From Polyodon spathula (lineage: Eukaryota; Chordata; Actinopteri; Acipenseriformes; Polyodontidae), in assembly GCF_017654505.1 (NCBI RefSeq), contig NC_054548.1, positions 29,207,774 through 29,271,773 of the forward strand: a stretch of 64,000 nucleotides of DNA, given 5' to 3'. Made by a program: the position numbers and the translations under genes. Shown piece by piece: positions 32,640 to 44,849 of this stretch; the stretch's first letter is position 1; every line of letters starts with the position of its first letter. The notes beneath the pieces were generated by a model, which was not told where the DNA came from, did no database searches, and worked only from the letters and a program-made list of their open reading frames with translations.

Positions 32640-33410
32640 TTAAGCTTTTAATAAATCAAAGGAGTATTAATACTGGTCTAACTCATTAAAACTTCAAATT
32701 AAATGAGTCTGTGTGATTTTCTTGATTATTAAAAAGTCTGGATACGTTGCTAGCCCAGTGCATGAACAATCTACTACAGGAGTCCAAAACATCTCAGTGT
32801 CCTCCTTAAACGTCTCCCCTGAGTTTAAGAGTGTGCTCAGATCATATATTTAAATAAAAAGAATGTGTGGATTCTGACAATACCATCTTAATACCTTTAT
32901 TTAAGAGTATTAATTTCTCTTAATGAGAAATATGCCTTTTCATTTCACAACTTTGGTTAAAGGCTTTTACCACTTTTCAATGAGACAAATTAACAGTTTA
33001 ACAAAGCTTCCCTGTAAGTGTACGCAACATTGTTGATAAATCTGTCTACATTATGAAGCAGATGTTACTTAAAAATTAGCACTAACTGGTATAATGAAAT
33101 GAACACTCATACTATGCAAATTGGGTGGGGTTTGGGAGTGGAAGAGAGAAGCTAATTGCTATGCATTTTTTTCTATTCCTTTCCTGCCTGGCTAAAATGA
33201 AACTTCCAAAACTTCAATAACATTTTCAGCAGAATGCAGGTACAGCCTTTTAGAAGTAAAAACAGAGCACTGTACATTTTAAACTGGTCGTCTTCAATAT
33301 AACAATTCTAAAGGCATTTATGTTGATGTTGTTAGACAGGATTTACAAACATGTGCTGTACAATATAAAAACACCTGATCAGAAGCAATGGATATACTTA
33401 CAGCTATCAC
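32640..33410. other. Unassigned spacer
   Basis: No gene or element was recognised. Confidence 0.4.
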
Positions 33411-33766
33411 ATTAAGGACCTCATTTACGAAAGGGCACTAAACATTATGGTGCACCATAATTCAATTAGTGTGCATGTTAATGATTTCCATTTTATTCAT
33501 TATCACGTGCGATACTTGCCAAATTATGTCACACATTAAATTTATTAATCCGAGGTAGTTTCTTCCAAGGTAATTCTGCATTTCCATGGCTTCTTGGAAT
33601 TTAAAAAAAAATCCTTTCCTGGTGTTGTGCTGTTTCTGCTTAAAACTTAAAAGCTCTTCAATAAAATTAACATTAATATTACCTGCCATTTCGGTAGTAC
33701 GCTCGGCAACCATGTTACGAGACAGACTGAAGTTTGAAAAATTTTATTTTTTTTCAGGGAATACTA

Positions 33767-35012
33767 CAGGTAGTGGACAAAAATATGGAAACACCAATGC
33801 AAAGTTACTTAATAGGGCATTGGGCCACCACATGCAGCCTGTATGCACCAAGGCATAGAGTCTACCAGCCTCTGAAATTCTGCAGGAGGGATGTCGCACC
33901 ATTCTTCCATGAGAAAGTCAATCAACTCATGCCTGGTTGATGGAGGTGGAAAACGCTGTCTCAGGTGTCGTTCCACAGTGTCCCATAAATGCTCGATTGG
34001 GTTCAGATCTGGTGACTGAGAAGGTCATGACATATGGATAACATCAGTGTCATGCTCATCAAACCACTGGGTGACCACACATGCTCTGTGGATGGGGGCA
34101 TTGTCATCCTGGAAGAACACCCCCCTTGCAGGAAAGAAATGCTGCAACATGGGGTGAAGATGATCACTCAGTACCAATAAGTAGCGATTAGCATTGACCT
34201 TGCCTTCTAAGGGAATGAGTGCATCCAAACCATGTCACGAAAATGCACCCCACAACATTACGGAACCACCAGGACCCTTCACTGTTGGAACCAAGCAGTC
34301 AGGGCTGTAGAGTTCTTTAGGTTGGCGCCACACATGCACTCATTCATTTGTCGAGAACATGGTGAAGGATGATTCATCTGACCATATCACATTTCTCCAC
34401 TGCTTGTTAGCCCATTGCCTGTGCTCTTTGCATACCTGGACTCACAAATGTGCATTGCAAGGTGTGATGAGCGGTTTGTGCATTGCAACCCGACTATGGT
34501 ATCCCGCTCTGTGGAATTCTCGGAGGACCGTTTTGATGAAACTGTCTGCTTGCGCCCGAGGTTGAAATTTGTAGTCAATTGATCTGCAGTTGCTCTCCTG
34601 TTTTGCCTTGCACTTCGAATTAATGCACAGATATCACAATCCTGGAGTATGTGCTTCCGCCAACTGTTGACCTTTGCTGATCATGTCTTTCCCTCGGTGT
34701 TCCATGCCGACATCACCTTTGACATCGTTGCTTGTGAAACATCAACAAGTTGAGCTGTCTTGGTCACTGAAGCTCCTGCCAAACTCGTCCCAACAATCAC
34801 CCCTCTTTCAAAGTCACCGAGGTCTCCTCTTGCAGCCATGCTAGCCATAATTATAGGCAACCAGGCCTGTCCAGAATTTTTATACATGACCCTAAGCATA
34901 CTGGGATGTTATCTGCTTAATTAATGTATGAGCCACACATGTGTGGAAGCCTTTGCTTTCAATGAATTTGGTGTCCCTCATTTACCCAGGTGTTTCAATT
35001 GTCCACTACCTG
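33767..35012 (-). mobile_element. Tc1-like transposon nested in Harbinger
   Basis: The 1,246-bp element has terminal repeats CAGGTAGTGGACAAAAATAT (left) and CAGGTAGTGGACAATTGAAA (read inward from the right). It is flanked by TA at 33765-33766 and 35013-35014, the Tc1/mariner target duplication. The transposase is on the minus strand. Confidence 0.93.
34025..34899 (-). pseudogene. Tc1-like transposase, several stops
   Basis: The N-terminal part (34899-34681) has AARGDLGDFERGVIVGTSLA and VDVSQATMSKVMSAWNTEGK, a helix-turn-helix. The middle is fragmented. The part at 34228-34025 has the second catalytic Asp in GVFFQDDNAPIHRACVVTQW and then stops before the catalytic Glu box at about 34024 (TGA in frame). 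Stops at ~34230 and in the middle predict no active enzyme. Confidence 0.88.
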
Positions 35013-35549
35013 TACATCAGCTGTTTTAAACATGCACCTTTTAACAAATTCACCATCTGAAAAGGGTTTAGCAGGGTATGCAATCTCTTTGCTAACAATA
35101 ATACTGGCATCCACAGCACTTTTTTTTTTTTCTCATTTTCAGAACAACCCTTTCTCGAGACTCCAAAGCTTCTTTCATTTACAGTAAACTCAAAATATAT
35201 TGGTTTGTGCAGCATATCACAGTGACATTTTAAGTTATAATCTTTCATAACTGCAAACGTTGCACTGCAAATCAGATGTATTGCATTGCCGTCAAAATTA
35301 GTCAGTGAAAACAATAATCATCTGGCTAACAATTTTGGAATCTTCTGTGTTCTGCCTCCAACTTTCGTTTCCGTGACATAGCCAACTACTTTTTGGCTAC
35401 TGATTTTAAATTTTACACAATGTAAAATAAACAGTTTAAACAAGCCTTCGCTTTGCTATCCTAATTAAAATTGGGTGCTGTTCTGTTACAAGTCTGCATA
35501 AGTGCATATGTGCACCATTTGACTGGCTATTTTACTAAATCTGTGAGTT

Positions 35550-35990
35550 GTGACTGGCTCAATGGGAATGTCAGTCATACAATGCAGACTGCACACATTG
35601 AATACAATGCTATTAGAGGTGGTTTGTTTTAAAGAAGAATTCCAAAATGATACAGTACCTCAGTGCTTTAGAGTATTAAACTGTCATTCAGCTTTAACTG
35701 CAACCTATTTAATAGCCTGCAATGTCCAAAAAAAAAGCCCTGCTAAAGCTCACAGGGATTTATATTAAATTTTCCACACAGAGGACAGGTTTACAAGACG
35801 TGAAAGCGGGCTTCTATCAGGTTATTGGCTTCCCCAATGTGATGGGTGCAATTGAATGTACTCACATAGCACTGTCACCCCGAACCATGGGGCCTGCTTT
35901 GCAGGGTGGCAGTGCCAACAAGGAAGAGAATTGAGACTATGTCTCAACAATCAATATTTCTGGAGTAAGCAGAACAAAAAGAAAAATATG
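35550..35990 (+). pseudogene. Harbinger nuclease (HARBI1-like) fragment
   Basis: After one frameshift near 35740 the frame reads GIYIKFSTQRTGLQDVKAGF, then YQVIGFPNVMGAIECTHIAL. This includes the highly conserved GFPN.IG.I.CTHI motif of PIF/Harbinger nucleases, where the usual first catalytic Asp (I-D-C-T-H) is Glu here. The reading decays soon after 35990. The Myb-like partner gene is not visible. Confidence 0.85.
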
Positions 35991-36445
35991 CCATTGCACA
36001 ACATGACTTTTATTGTTTAAGCACCAAAGGAGAAAGGAAAAAGGAATGGATGTTAAAATTAAAAGGTAAGCAGTACAGTTTCACTTTACATTTCCTCTGC
36101 CAGACCCCTGCTGAGTGCTGTGTCTGTTGATCGCTTATTTTCATTCAATGTAAGCCACCTCCACCTTTTACAATATGCTACTGACCAAAAGATATGCCTG
36201 GACTACTGGGGCTTTTTAATGAAGGTGGTCACGTATTGACTCAGACATTATCATGCACATTAAATTATTGCTTACACTAAATTTAGTGCATGTGCTATGG
36301 CATATAAATGAGCGAAATACCGTGCACAAAAATGTATGTGTTATCTGTTAGTAAATGGGGCAGTAGAGATTTATCACACACATTAGGCTCACAACTTTTC
36401 ACACATGCTAACTCTACATTTAGTGGGCTTTAGTAAATGAGGCCC

Positions 36446-39400
36446 TATGTCATGTAAATCCATGACTTCAGAAAAAAAGTATAATTGATCATATCAAATA
36501 TCCACCTATAGTTAAAGTGTAACATCTTCCAGAAGAGAGACTATAACACCCTACCTTGTTTTACATTATCAGTGCATAATAGTGGTGGTGGAAAGAGTCT
36601 CTTTATTCTATCATTTATAGAAATGTTAACTTACCATTCTTTCCCCTTGCTTGTCAGCTAAATATTTTTTTTAATAAGTTTTAGTTCTGAATGAAGCAGA
36701 CTTGCTTGCTTGTTATCCAGTTGTTTGTACAATTCATTACAAAAAGACTTTGCTAAAAAATAGTTATGGTCTAAGCTTGATGCCACAAAAGTCAGGAAAT
36801 GCCTTATCACTAGGCTTGCTACTTTTCAATATTAATCAGTAAAGCTCATTAAACATCGAATTCCCCAAAAATATGAAATAAATTTATATAGGATAAATAT
36901 CAGTAAAACCACTCGCTTTTTTTTTTTTTTTCTTACCAAAAATAATCATTTAAAAATTATTTCTAGTTTGTGTAGATTTTATACTTACTTAAATGGAATA
37001 ATAAAGATCCAAAAAAAAAAAAAAAAAAAAAAACCCTGAAAATTCTTTCTAAAATAAACATTGTTATTAATCATAGATTTGGCAAAAAAAATAAAATTGA
37101 ATAGTAACAAGCCTACTTATTACCCATATCTTCTGAATGTAAACTTGAATGCTGTAAATGTTTTATAACTCCTCAAGACAAGCCATTCCAGAATAATAAC
37201 AAAAGACTATGTATTGTATTTACTCTTTGCCCATGACAGTCCTGAGCCAATTTGTGACCATGTCTGCGGAGAGATAGATAAAATAATTGTTATGGTAAAA
37301 ATGCATATACGTGCCTAAATAAAGTATTTAAAGTAATGGGAATATTAAACAGAACAAGCATAAGCAGTTTTTGTTAAACTTCCACACATATATATGTTCA
37401 CATTAAAGTGTCCCAGGATTCTTCTACATGTGGAAAGTACGTTGCAGTAATGTATTGTATTAAGAAAGTGGTACAGAGACAATCACTCTTCTTTTTGATA
37501 CTGCAAAGAGACTTTAAATGCCAGCACATACATCTGTAGCTGACACTGCTGGTAGAATTCATTAGTCAGCTATCAGGTGTTGGCATACTACCATGGTTCA
37601 TGGAGTACAATCATTTGAGCTTTCATTTTATATTCTGCTTTACCAGGTCTTTAGCCTCATTAACTTAATTGAGCTTAGGGAAAAAAAAAAAGATGTATAC
37701 AGCGATATTGCTCTCTCAAAGAGCAGACTCTTAACTGTTGTTTTTGGTAAACAGCCAGTTTGATCAATTGCTTATTTTATTTCATACTGTAAAATTTAAT
37801 ATGCATCAATACAGATTTCATATTAGAAAACTATGATCTCAAAAGAAAAGCTATATGGACATGCCAGGAAATATAACATTTGATATATATTCAGTCAGAC
37901 TACCAGACTATCACAGTTCTATGTGTTAGGATAGACCCACCACTACAACAGTCTGAGGCCTTGTGACTATCAGTGACTTCTCAGCAGTGGCGTGCTGTGG
38001 CTTTATTTTTTAGCAAGGCATATAACAACTTTTTAGATGACAGATAAAAACATTTTCTTCTAACAAACAATACACATAGCAATTATATAAGCCAAATACA
38101 CCTGTTTTTGTAAATACTACTAGTCAAAGATAATGAACGTCGAGAATGGATCCATTTATTCTTTCTGTTTGTGGTGCGTGTGATATGTTTTGATAAGGTA
38201 TTCACTGAAAAACACACATGACATAAATAAACTGTTGCTGCTTGCCTATGCATCCCTGCTTATACAGTAGGTTAGTTTTCTCTGTTCAGTACTCATGAAA
38301 TTCAGATGACTCATAGCTTGTTGCAGTTCACATCTTTGGTTTCTTTATCTGAGCATAACACAAGCTTTAGACATTTTTTTTATTTATTTGTTTAGCATTT
38401 TAATTCATAACGTACACCTTAGAGCACAGCCATTACACACTTTTTCTCTAATCAAACTAACAGACACAGCCAACTCATACAAGACTGAGAAATGAACCAT
38501 GCAAATAGAGCTTTTAAAATGAAAGACAGAGAAAGAAAATGACCTTTTAAAATGATCAGAAAATATTATTAAAACAGATTGTATTACCCTTCTAGCTCAT
38601 AGCATTAAAGTCCAGAAGTAAATGACAGATAGTGTTGTTATTCTTTGTGCAGCATGAATAATTTCAACTTTTTATAAAGATCTGCATATCTCTGAGCCAC
38701 ACATTTTGGATACCTGAAATAATAACCGTTACCAATTTTTTAAACCATAATACATCAATCCTCTTTATCTTTCAATATGACATTTACAACTGAATTCCCA
38801 AACTGTTCAGCTCTTTTCCTCTTTCAGCTTCACAATGTTCATTAATATGTAGTGAGGGGTTCTCAGGATTGTAATTTGCATTGTATGAAATGGTCAAATG
38901 TCTTTTCATTTCTTATCCTACTAGAGGCTGGAAAACCTGAAGATTCATTGGTTTAGGAAGATTAGCATACTTTCTTGACAGCAAAAGCATACGCATTGTA
39001 TGATGATAACAGCTCCGAGGCTTGTGTCTCCTTCTGCCGAATGGGTCAGAATGTTACAGCTTTCAGCAAGCACAGCTCAAGACTGCTAATTAAACAAGTG
39101 CCTTCCAGAAAACAAAGTCCCAGAGTAACATAGTCCAACTCTTTAAAGTGATAACCTGCAGCCTGTGAATTGTTCTTTATTAATGCAGGTTGTAGTGCAG
39201 TTACTGTACACCATTTCCTCAATTTTTTCAAGTCAGCGAAAGATGTATGTATTCATATTTAAAACCTTCTTGTATCAAAAAAGAATAATCACTTTGTCCA
39301 TACGGTCGTGCATATTTACATTGTATATCTAGGGTTTATGTCACAACTGTGTCCGCGCCAATTAGAGCAATGAGATATGAAGAAAGAACGAATCCAGCGA

Positions 39401-40340
39401 GAGAATCCAGCAAGCGAATCCAAAGAGCGTGAATCCAGAGCACAGAAAGAGGTAAGAGCTGAGAGAGTGAAAATCCTTGTTTTGAGTTTAAATAACGACA
39501 AATCCTTGTCAGTCCTTCCTTTGGTTCACAGTATTTGACAGACAGTCACACAAAAAAGGGTGTGTTAGAAATAGAATGTATCCACCTATTTTGTTATCAA
39601 AGGATTTCATATAAGTCTTACTCAGTACCACACAAAAAAAAAAAAAACATAAAAAACAAGAAACACTTTTCATTTGTTTATATTCTTTTGTCATTTTTTC
39701 AGCTTCTAGCACATGAAAAAATATTTTTTTCTAGTGCTTTCCCAACATGTCTACTACACTGGATAAAAATGTTAAACTAATTGAATAAAGGGATCAAATT
39801 CTACATGAGTTTTTACAAAGATAGGCCCAAGGGTCCCCAAACCTCTCCAAAACTCTCCAAAAATGAATACTGTGTAAATCTTTATGGCCAGTCATACACT
39901 AGTTTCTTGAGCAAGTTGTAAAAGGGAGGTTACCTTCTGGCACCTCACATGCTATACATTGCCACATGAATTAGATTTTGTAATCCTCTTTTTTACTTAT
40001 TTGTCCAATATTTCATTCAAAAGGTGGCCTTTTTGGAGAGCTTTGGGGTGCCGAAATGTATCCATGATGAGTATGCATGATAAATACTCTCAGTTCATAT
40101 GCCAACACTGTCAGGCACATTGCTCTCTCATAACTGCATGTTTGTGCAGGAGAATGTTGCTACTGAGATTTTTTTGTAGCTCTGAATTTTCAGTACCTGA
40201 CTGTATTTTTGTTACTCACTTGCTTGAAAGTATGTAAATGTCAAGAAGCAAAATAATGAGGAGATTTTTTTTTTTCTCAAAATAAAGTGGTTACACTCAT
40301 TCAAGCACTGCTGACAGGTGAACATATGTTGATTATTGGA
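36446..40340. other. AT-rich region with no recognised gene
   Basis: About 3.9 kb without a recognisable coding frame or RNA gene. At 37986 a lone hAT-type terminus (CAGTGGCGTGCTGTGGC) appears without a visible partner end. The rest could be ordinary intronic or intergenic DNA. Confidence 0.45.
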
Positions 40341-40364
40341 TAAAAGTGTCTGCTAAATGTCTAC

Positions 40365-40415
<51 letters not shown>
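40341..40415 (-). repeat. Short fish-type repeat with (AAT)n
   Basis: GGATAAAAGTGTCTGCTAAA leads into about 16 AAT units. The first part is the reverse complement of the motif at 14781. Confidence 0.7.
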
Positions 40416-40418
<3 letters not shown>

Positions 40419-41065
40419 ATTGCAGACACCTTTGCTGCTCTAAATTAGGCTGCCAGACTGAAAACACCTCAGTTCCTTTCGTCTTCACTTTGATTGACAT
40501 GTGGCAAACAAAGGAACTGAGTGAGTGATTGTGGAGCTTTTGTTCTTTTGGCATTCTTTGAAACACTGCTCTTCATTTCGTTTGATTTTATAAATTTTAA
40601 AAATTGAAAAGTGGTCAGAAAATGATAAGAACCCTGGATCCTGTGTGGGTAATGCTGCGCTCTGGCTTGCAAATATATGTCTTGTTTACATACACACATC
40701 GATTACTCTTCAATGGATTAGGCTACAAACAAAATAAAGGTATGATTGGACAGCTTGTGAACTCCTCTACAATGTGATCAGGGAGATTTCACCATCAACA
40801 TATACATGTAAGGCCAGAGCAGCAAAATCACAGCTAGTCGATCGAGTTGTTTTTGAACTTTGAGGTACTAGACACATTGCAAAGGGAATACCTAAGCGGT
40901 GAAATGGAAAATTCGAAAAATTCCTTCACTGTTTGACGGTAGGAAAACAATGTATTTGACATTGAGTCAGTTTTTTTTTGCTGTTTTGCTTTTGTAATTA
41001 TATTTCAAAAATCATCTGTAATATTATGTGTAATTGCAGTGCCATGTTCCGCCTGCGGAACATAA
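40416..41065. other. Unassigned spacer
   Basis: No gene or element was recognised. Confidence 0.4.
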
Positions 41066-41069
41066 GGTC

Positions 41070-41606
41070 AATAATAAATAACAAAAAGAATCCACCCCTT
41101 TACCAGCAATGGTACTGGGGGGTACACGGCGGGCTTACAGACCCAAAAATAATAATTATCAAAACAATAGTCCGATTTTCAGTCCCGCGTCCTCCGTGCA
41201 TGAAATAGTGCGTGCTACCTTCCGGGGACCATGGTGAAAGACGTGGTGTTTGTGCAGTGAAGTGCTCTGGGGTGCTTGCTGGCTTGGTACTGACAGCTCC
41301 AGGGCGATCAATTCTCATCTGCAACACAGAATAAAACACACGTAACAAAAACAACAAACTACAGGCTCTGGCTGTCAGATTATGTTTCTTCAGCTCAAAG
41401 CGGCGTACTCACGTAGCTGCTTCCCCTTTGTACCCATGACCTCGTCCCTGCAATAAACTAATCACCATGGTTTCTCCAATAGAGGGCTGTCCCGCAGCTG
41501 ATCACAATGGAGTCATTCTGGGTACGTGCAACTATGGTGACCTTCCACTTTCCACATACCATCAAGGCAGTTCTTCTAGGGGCCATCGTACCACAGTCTT
41601 TACACA
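41070..41606 (-). repeat. 3' LTR of the Gmr1-like element
   Basis: It begins TGTGTAAAGACTGTGG at 41606 on the minus strand and is homologous to 44900-45425. Its outer (left) end differs from the 5' LTR beyond 41070, which suggests truncation. Confidence 0.8.
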
Positions 41607-41609
41607 ATG

Positions 41610-42600
41610 CACTTTTAGAGCAGGAGCTTGACAGAGTCGCTTCTTAATCATATCAAATGCTTCCTGATACTGCCTTGTCCATTTAACTAATTTTAGAGCA
41701 GCCTTTCGCGTGAGATCGACCAGGGGGTTGACTATGGTGGCATACTCTGGGATAAAACGGCGATAATAGCCGGCTTACCCCAATAGTGATCTCATCTATG
41801 GCTTGGTTCTCGGGATTGCTGTCTCCACCAGTGCCTGGACTTTGAAGGCGATTGGCTTTACCCGGCTATTACCCATAACGTAGCCAAGATATTGGGTCTC
41901 CTGTTTGCCAAATGCACATTTGCCCAGCTTGGCTGTTAACCCCGTCTCCCTTAGAAACTGTAGGACGGCTGAAAGCCTAATAATATGCTCCTTCCAGGTG
42001 GAGCTAAAGATCACCACATCATCAATGTACACGGCTGTGTACTGATGATGTGGAGCTAAGACCTGGTCCATCAGTCTCTGAAAAGTGGTGGGAGCTCCAT
42101 GCAACCCGAAGGGCATGGTCCGGAAATGTAACAAGCCATCTGGGGTATCCTTGCATCAGATCCAAAGTCGAGATTAACCGTGCCTTACCCAGCTGGTCGA
42201 GGAGCTCATACACCCGGGGCATTGGATATGCATCGAATTTGGATATGGCATTAACCTTGCGGAAATACACAAAGAACCGAGTGGAACCGTCCTTCTTGCC
42301 CACCATCACAATAGGGCTGCACCACTCACTCTGGGAAGACTCAATAACTCCAAGCCCGAGCATATCCTCCACCTCCCTACAAACGGGACTCCTGCTACTC
42401 TCCGGGATCCGGTACGGTCTCTCTCAGACCTTGACACCTGGCAGAGTAATAACAGCATGAGAAATAACATTAGTTCTGTTGGGCAAGTCAGAATAAACAT
42501 CACTAAACCGTTCCACCAACCGGTGGAGCTTACATTTCTGATCCAGAAGTAACTGTTCCCCCATCAGGATGATAGTTGTAGCCATTGGATTGACAGTGGG
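41610..42600 (-). pseudogene. Reverse transcriptase of the Gmr1-like element
   Basis: RT starts with EDMLGLGVIESSQSEWCSPI and VMVGKKDGSTRFF (42372-42270), then YPMPRVYELLDQLGKARLIS and TLDLMQGY. After a frameshift near 42130 it continues with FRTMPFGLHGAPTTFQRLMD and the intact YIDD active site (AVYIDDVVIFSSTWKEH). Its last part is AGYYRRFIPEYATIVNPLVD in another frame at 41770-41700. The reading ends at the 3' LTR without an RNase H domain. Confidence 0.87.
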
Positions 42601-42622
42601 ACTAAAATCCTCTTCTAAACTG

Positions 42623-43230
42623 TCACAAGCTACTGTCTCTTGCTATAATCTGTACTAACTCTCGAGCAAATGCTTCAGCACTAGTGGATCCCAATGGTAC
42701 TGCCTCTGGATATCTAGTCGCGTAGTCCACCACTACCAAAATGTGTGTATATCCAGAGTCAAACTGGCTCAATGGAACAACTATATCCATAACAATCCGT
42801 TTAAAGGGAACTGAGATCAGTGGCAATGAGACCAGCGGGGGCCGGGCGAACCCTCCCTGGCGCTGCTTGCTGGCATTCCGGACACTCCGCCACATATCGC
42901 GTCACCTCACTAAACACTCCCATCCAATAAAACTGAGCCAATATTCTTTCCTGAGTCTTATTGATAGCTAAATGGCCTGAACACGGGACATCGTGAGCCA
43001 ACCGTATGATCTCACGTCAAAAAGACTGGGGAACGAGTAATTTTGTTACAATCTGACTTGTGCTCATGACTTGGGATACCCTATACAGCAAATGCCCGAC
43101 AATAATGTGGTGAGAATATGTGAGAGGCCGGTTATCCTCTACAACCTTCCCCTCGATAGACCGAACCTACCCCCAGATGTGTGCCAGTGAAGGATCATTT
43201 TTTTGTTCCAATGCTATGTCTACATCTCTG
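42623..43230 (-). pseudogene. Integrase (N-terminal and partial core) upstream of RT
   Basis: A linker with DPSLAHIWG leads to the zinc-binding HHCC domain (HDVPCSGHLAINKTQERI and VAECPECQQAAPG) at 43001-42860. The catalytic core follows (FKRIVMDIVVPLSQFDSGYT, ILVVVDYATRYPEAVPLGST) with the first Asp in the MDIV motif. The core stops near 42640, before the second Asp and Glu, and sequence then passes into the pre-RT region. A frameshift separates the two parts. Confidence 0.82.
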
Positions 43231-43399
43231 TCCCAGAATTTCGGGACATTGAGCGGAGCTACAGTAACTTCAGCACTGGGGGCCTCAGTAACCCCGCAGG
43301 TCACATTGAGTCCCAGTCCCCTTTCCCTTGCATTTAACAGACCCTGAAGTTTCCCCCAACAAACCCCAGCCTTGTCTAATTGACATTCCTTCCCATTTT

Positions 43400-43879
43400 T
43401 CAACCCTTCACTCTCTTTTTTGTTTTTTTCGGGCTAAATCGGGAATGGAACAAATCAGCTTGCAGTGGGAAGATTTTCCCAATAGTTTCTCCCGCCGCTC
43501 TCATGGTCTTACCGAAGACTGGCTTTACCTTTTTATTAATCATTGTTTCAAAATGCAGCCAATCTCGACCTAAAATAACTGCATATGGCAACGTTGCATC
43601 CACAGCCACGATTACGCGGCTGGTATGACGTCCAACTGTCAAATCTAATTTAGTGAGGGGCTAGCCCTTGTTATCCCCATGAATACAGAAAATGACCACT
43701 ACCCCGCATGACCACCAAGGTACCCCTGTCAACAGAGCCTCCTCAATCAAAGTTTGCCCACATCCTGAGTCCACTAATGCGTGGGTGCTCACATCACCAA
43801 CCCCTACATCAACAATGCAAGGCCCCTCCCAATCATTACCTCTGGACTTATCTGGTGGTAATGGGAGGCCGCACCACAT
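43400..43879 (-). pseudogene. Protease region of the Gmr1-like element
   Basis: The retropepsin active site is visible in VSTHALVDSGCGQTLIEEAL (D-S-G) at ~43800. The flap/C-terminal motif YAVILGRDWL follows at ~43580 in a different frame. It lies directly after gag and directly before integrase. Confidence 0.82.
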
Positions 43880-44793
43880 TCCATTGCCGCTGGATAGTTG
43901 CGGGCGAGGTGGTCAACCTCATGGCACCAGTAACAAGTGGGGAGAAAGGGCGCCCTTAGAGCTGGTATGTCCTGCTGCAGGTTTAGCAGTGGGGAGGAGC
44001 TCTCTGCTCTCAACCCGCTTGGGGTTGACCTTGCCCTCCATGGTTGTGGAGGAAGGCCGCTTGTGGGATGTCGATGAGCAGTAGCCCCGGGGGGGAGAAG
44101 GTGAAGTGCTGTGGGAGTCCTGTCCTTGGTTCAGTCGTTTGGGGTCGGTTGGAAGGAGGAGTGGGGCCGACGACCACGGGAGTGGATGCCAATGCATCCT
44201 CATATCCCTCAGTCAATCGAACGGCTGCTTCCAGCATGGTGGGTTGATGCCTGGCGACCCAGTTCTGGGTGTCCGGCCCCAGCACCTTCACAAACTGCTC
44301 TATAACAATCAGCTCGTAATCTTCTCTCCATCGTTGGTGCCAGGGCAGAGCCACCAGGTCACATGATCTACTAATTATAAAATAAAATGGTATTCCCAGA
44401 ACCGACGGTGGTGCGTCTCCTCTGTAATATCAAGCCTCTGGAGAATGGTCTGCGTCACCTGGTCGTACACCAGGGCTTGCTCATGTGTCAGAGCTTGGTA
44501 GTCTGCCTGGACCTCTCCGATCAAAATAGGGCCCAACTGGGTAGCCCACCACTCCTGAGGCCACCGTGCTGGGTTGCTTGTCTGTCAAAGGCAACCAAGT
44601 AAGCCTCTGGGTCATCTTCCAGCGACATTCTTACTACCTTTACCCTTGGTAGTGGCATTGCTGGTTTGGCCGCCAATTCCCTCCCCAGATTAGCCTCCAG
44701 GAACAAGCTATGCATTCTCTCCATGATGGCCGTCAGTGACTCCTGGTGCCTCCGCTTCTGGGCCTCCAACAGTGCTGCCAAAGTGGCTGGGTC
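43804..44793 (-). pseudogene. Gag of the Gmr1-like element
   Basis: Gag starts MDPATLAALLEAQKRRHQES at 44793, contains VVRMSLEDDPEAYLVAFDRQ, typical of SCAN-like gypsy gag, and shifts frame near 44530. Later pieces lie at 44354-43919. A zinc-knuckle-like motif, CYWCHEVDHLARN, appears near 43935; its last Cys is not in place. The frame is broken at least three times. Confidence 0.8.
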
Positions 44794-44849
44794 CATCTGT
44801 GATCCCTCTTCTGGACACCAAAGGCCGTCAGGTGTAAGTGATGCAGTGA

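Larger units (their letters stand above)
33416..36445 (+). mobile_element. PIF/Harbinger transposon with a nested Tc1-like element
   Basis: The ends are inverted repeats: GGACCTCATTTACGAAAGGG on the left and GGGCCTCATTTACTAAAGCC read inward from the right, each followed by CACTAAA. Flanking trinucleotides TAA and TAT are compatible with a decayed 3-bp TWA duplication. Removing the Tc1-like insert (33767-35012) leaves about 1.8 kb with a remnant Harbinger nuclease frame on the plus strand. Confidence 0.8.

Noticed and set aside
41670..43001. Integrase-before-RT order as a simple inversion
   Set aside because: Protease, integrase and RT are all on the same strand in one direction, and the pre-RT linker directly follows the integrase, so an inversion does not explain it.
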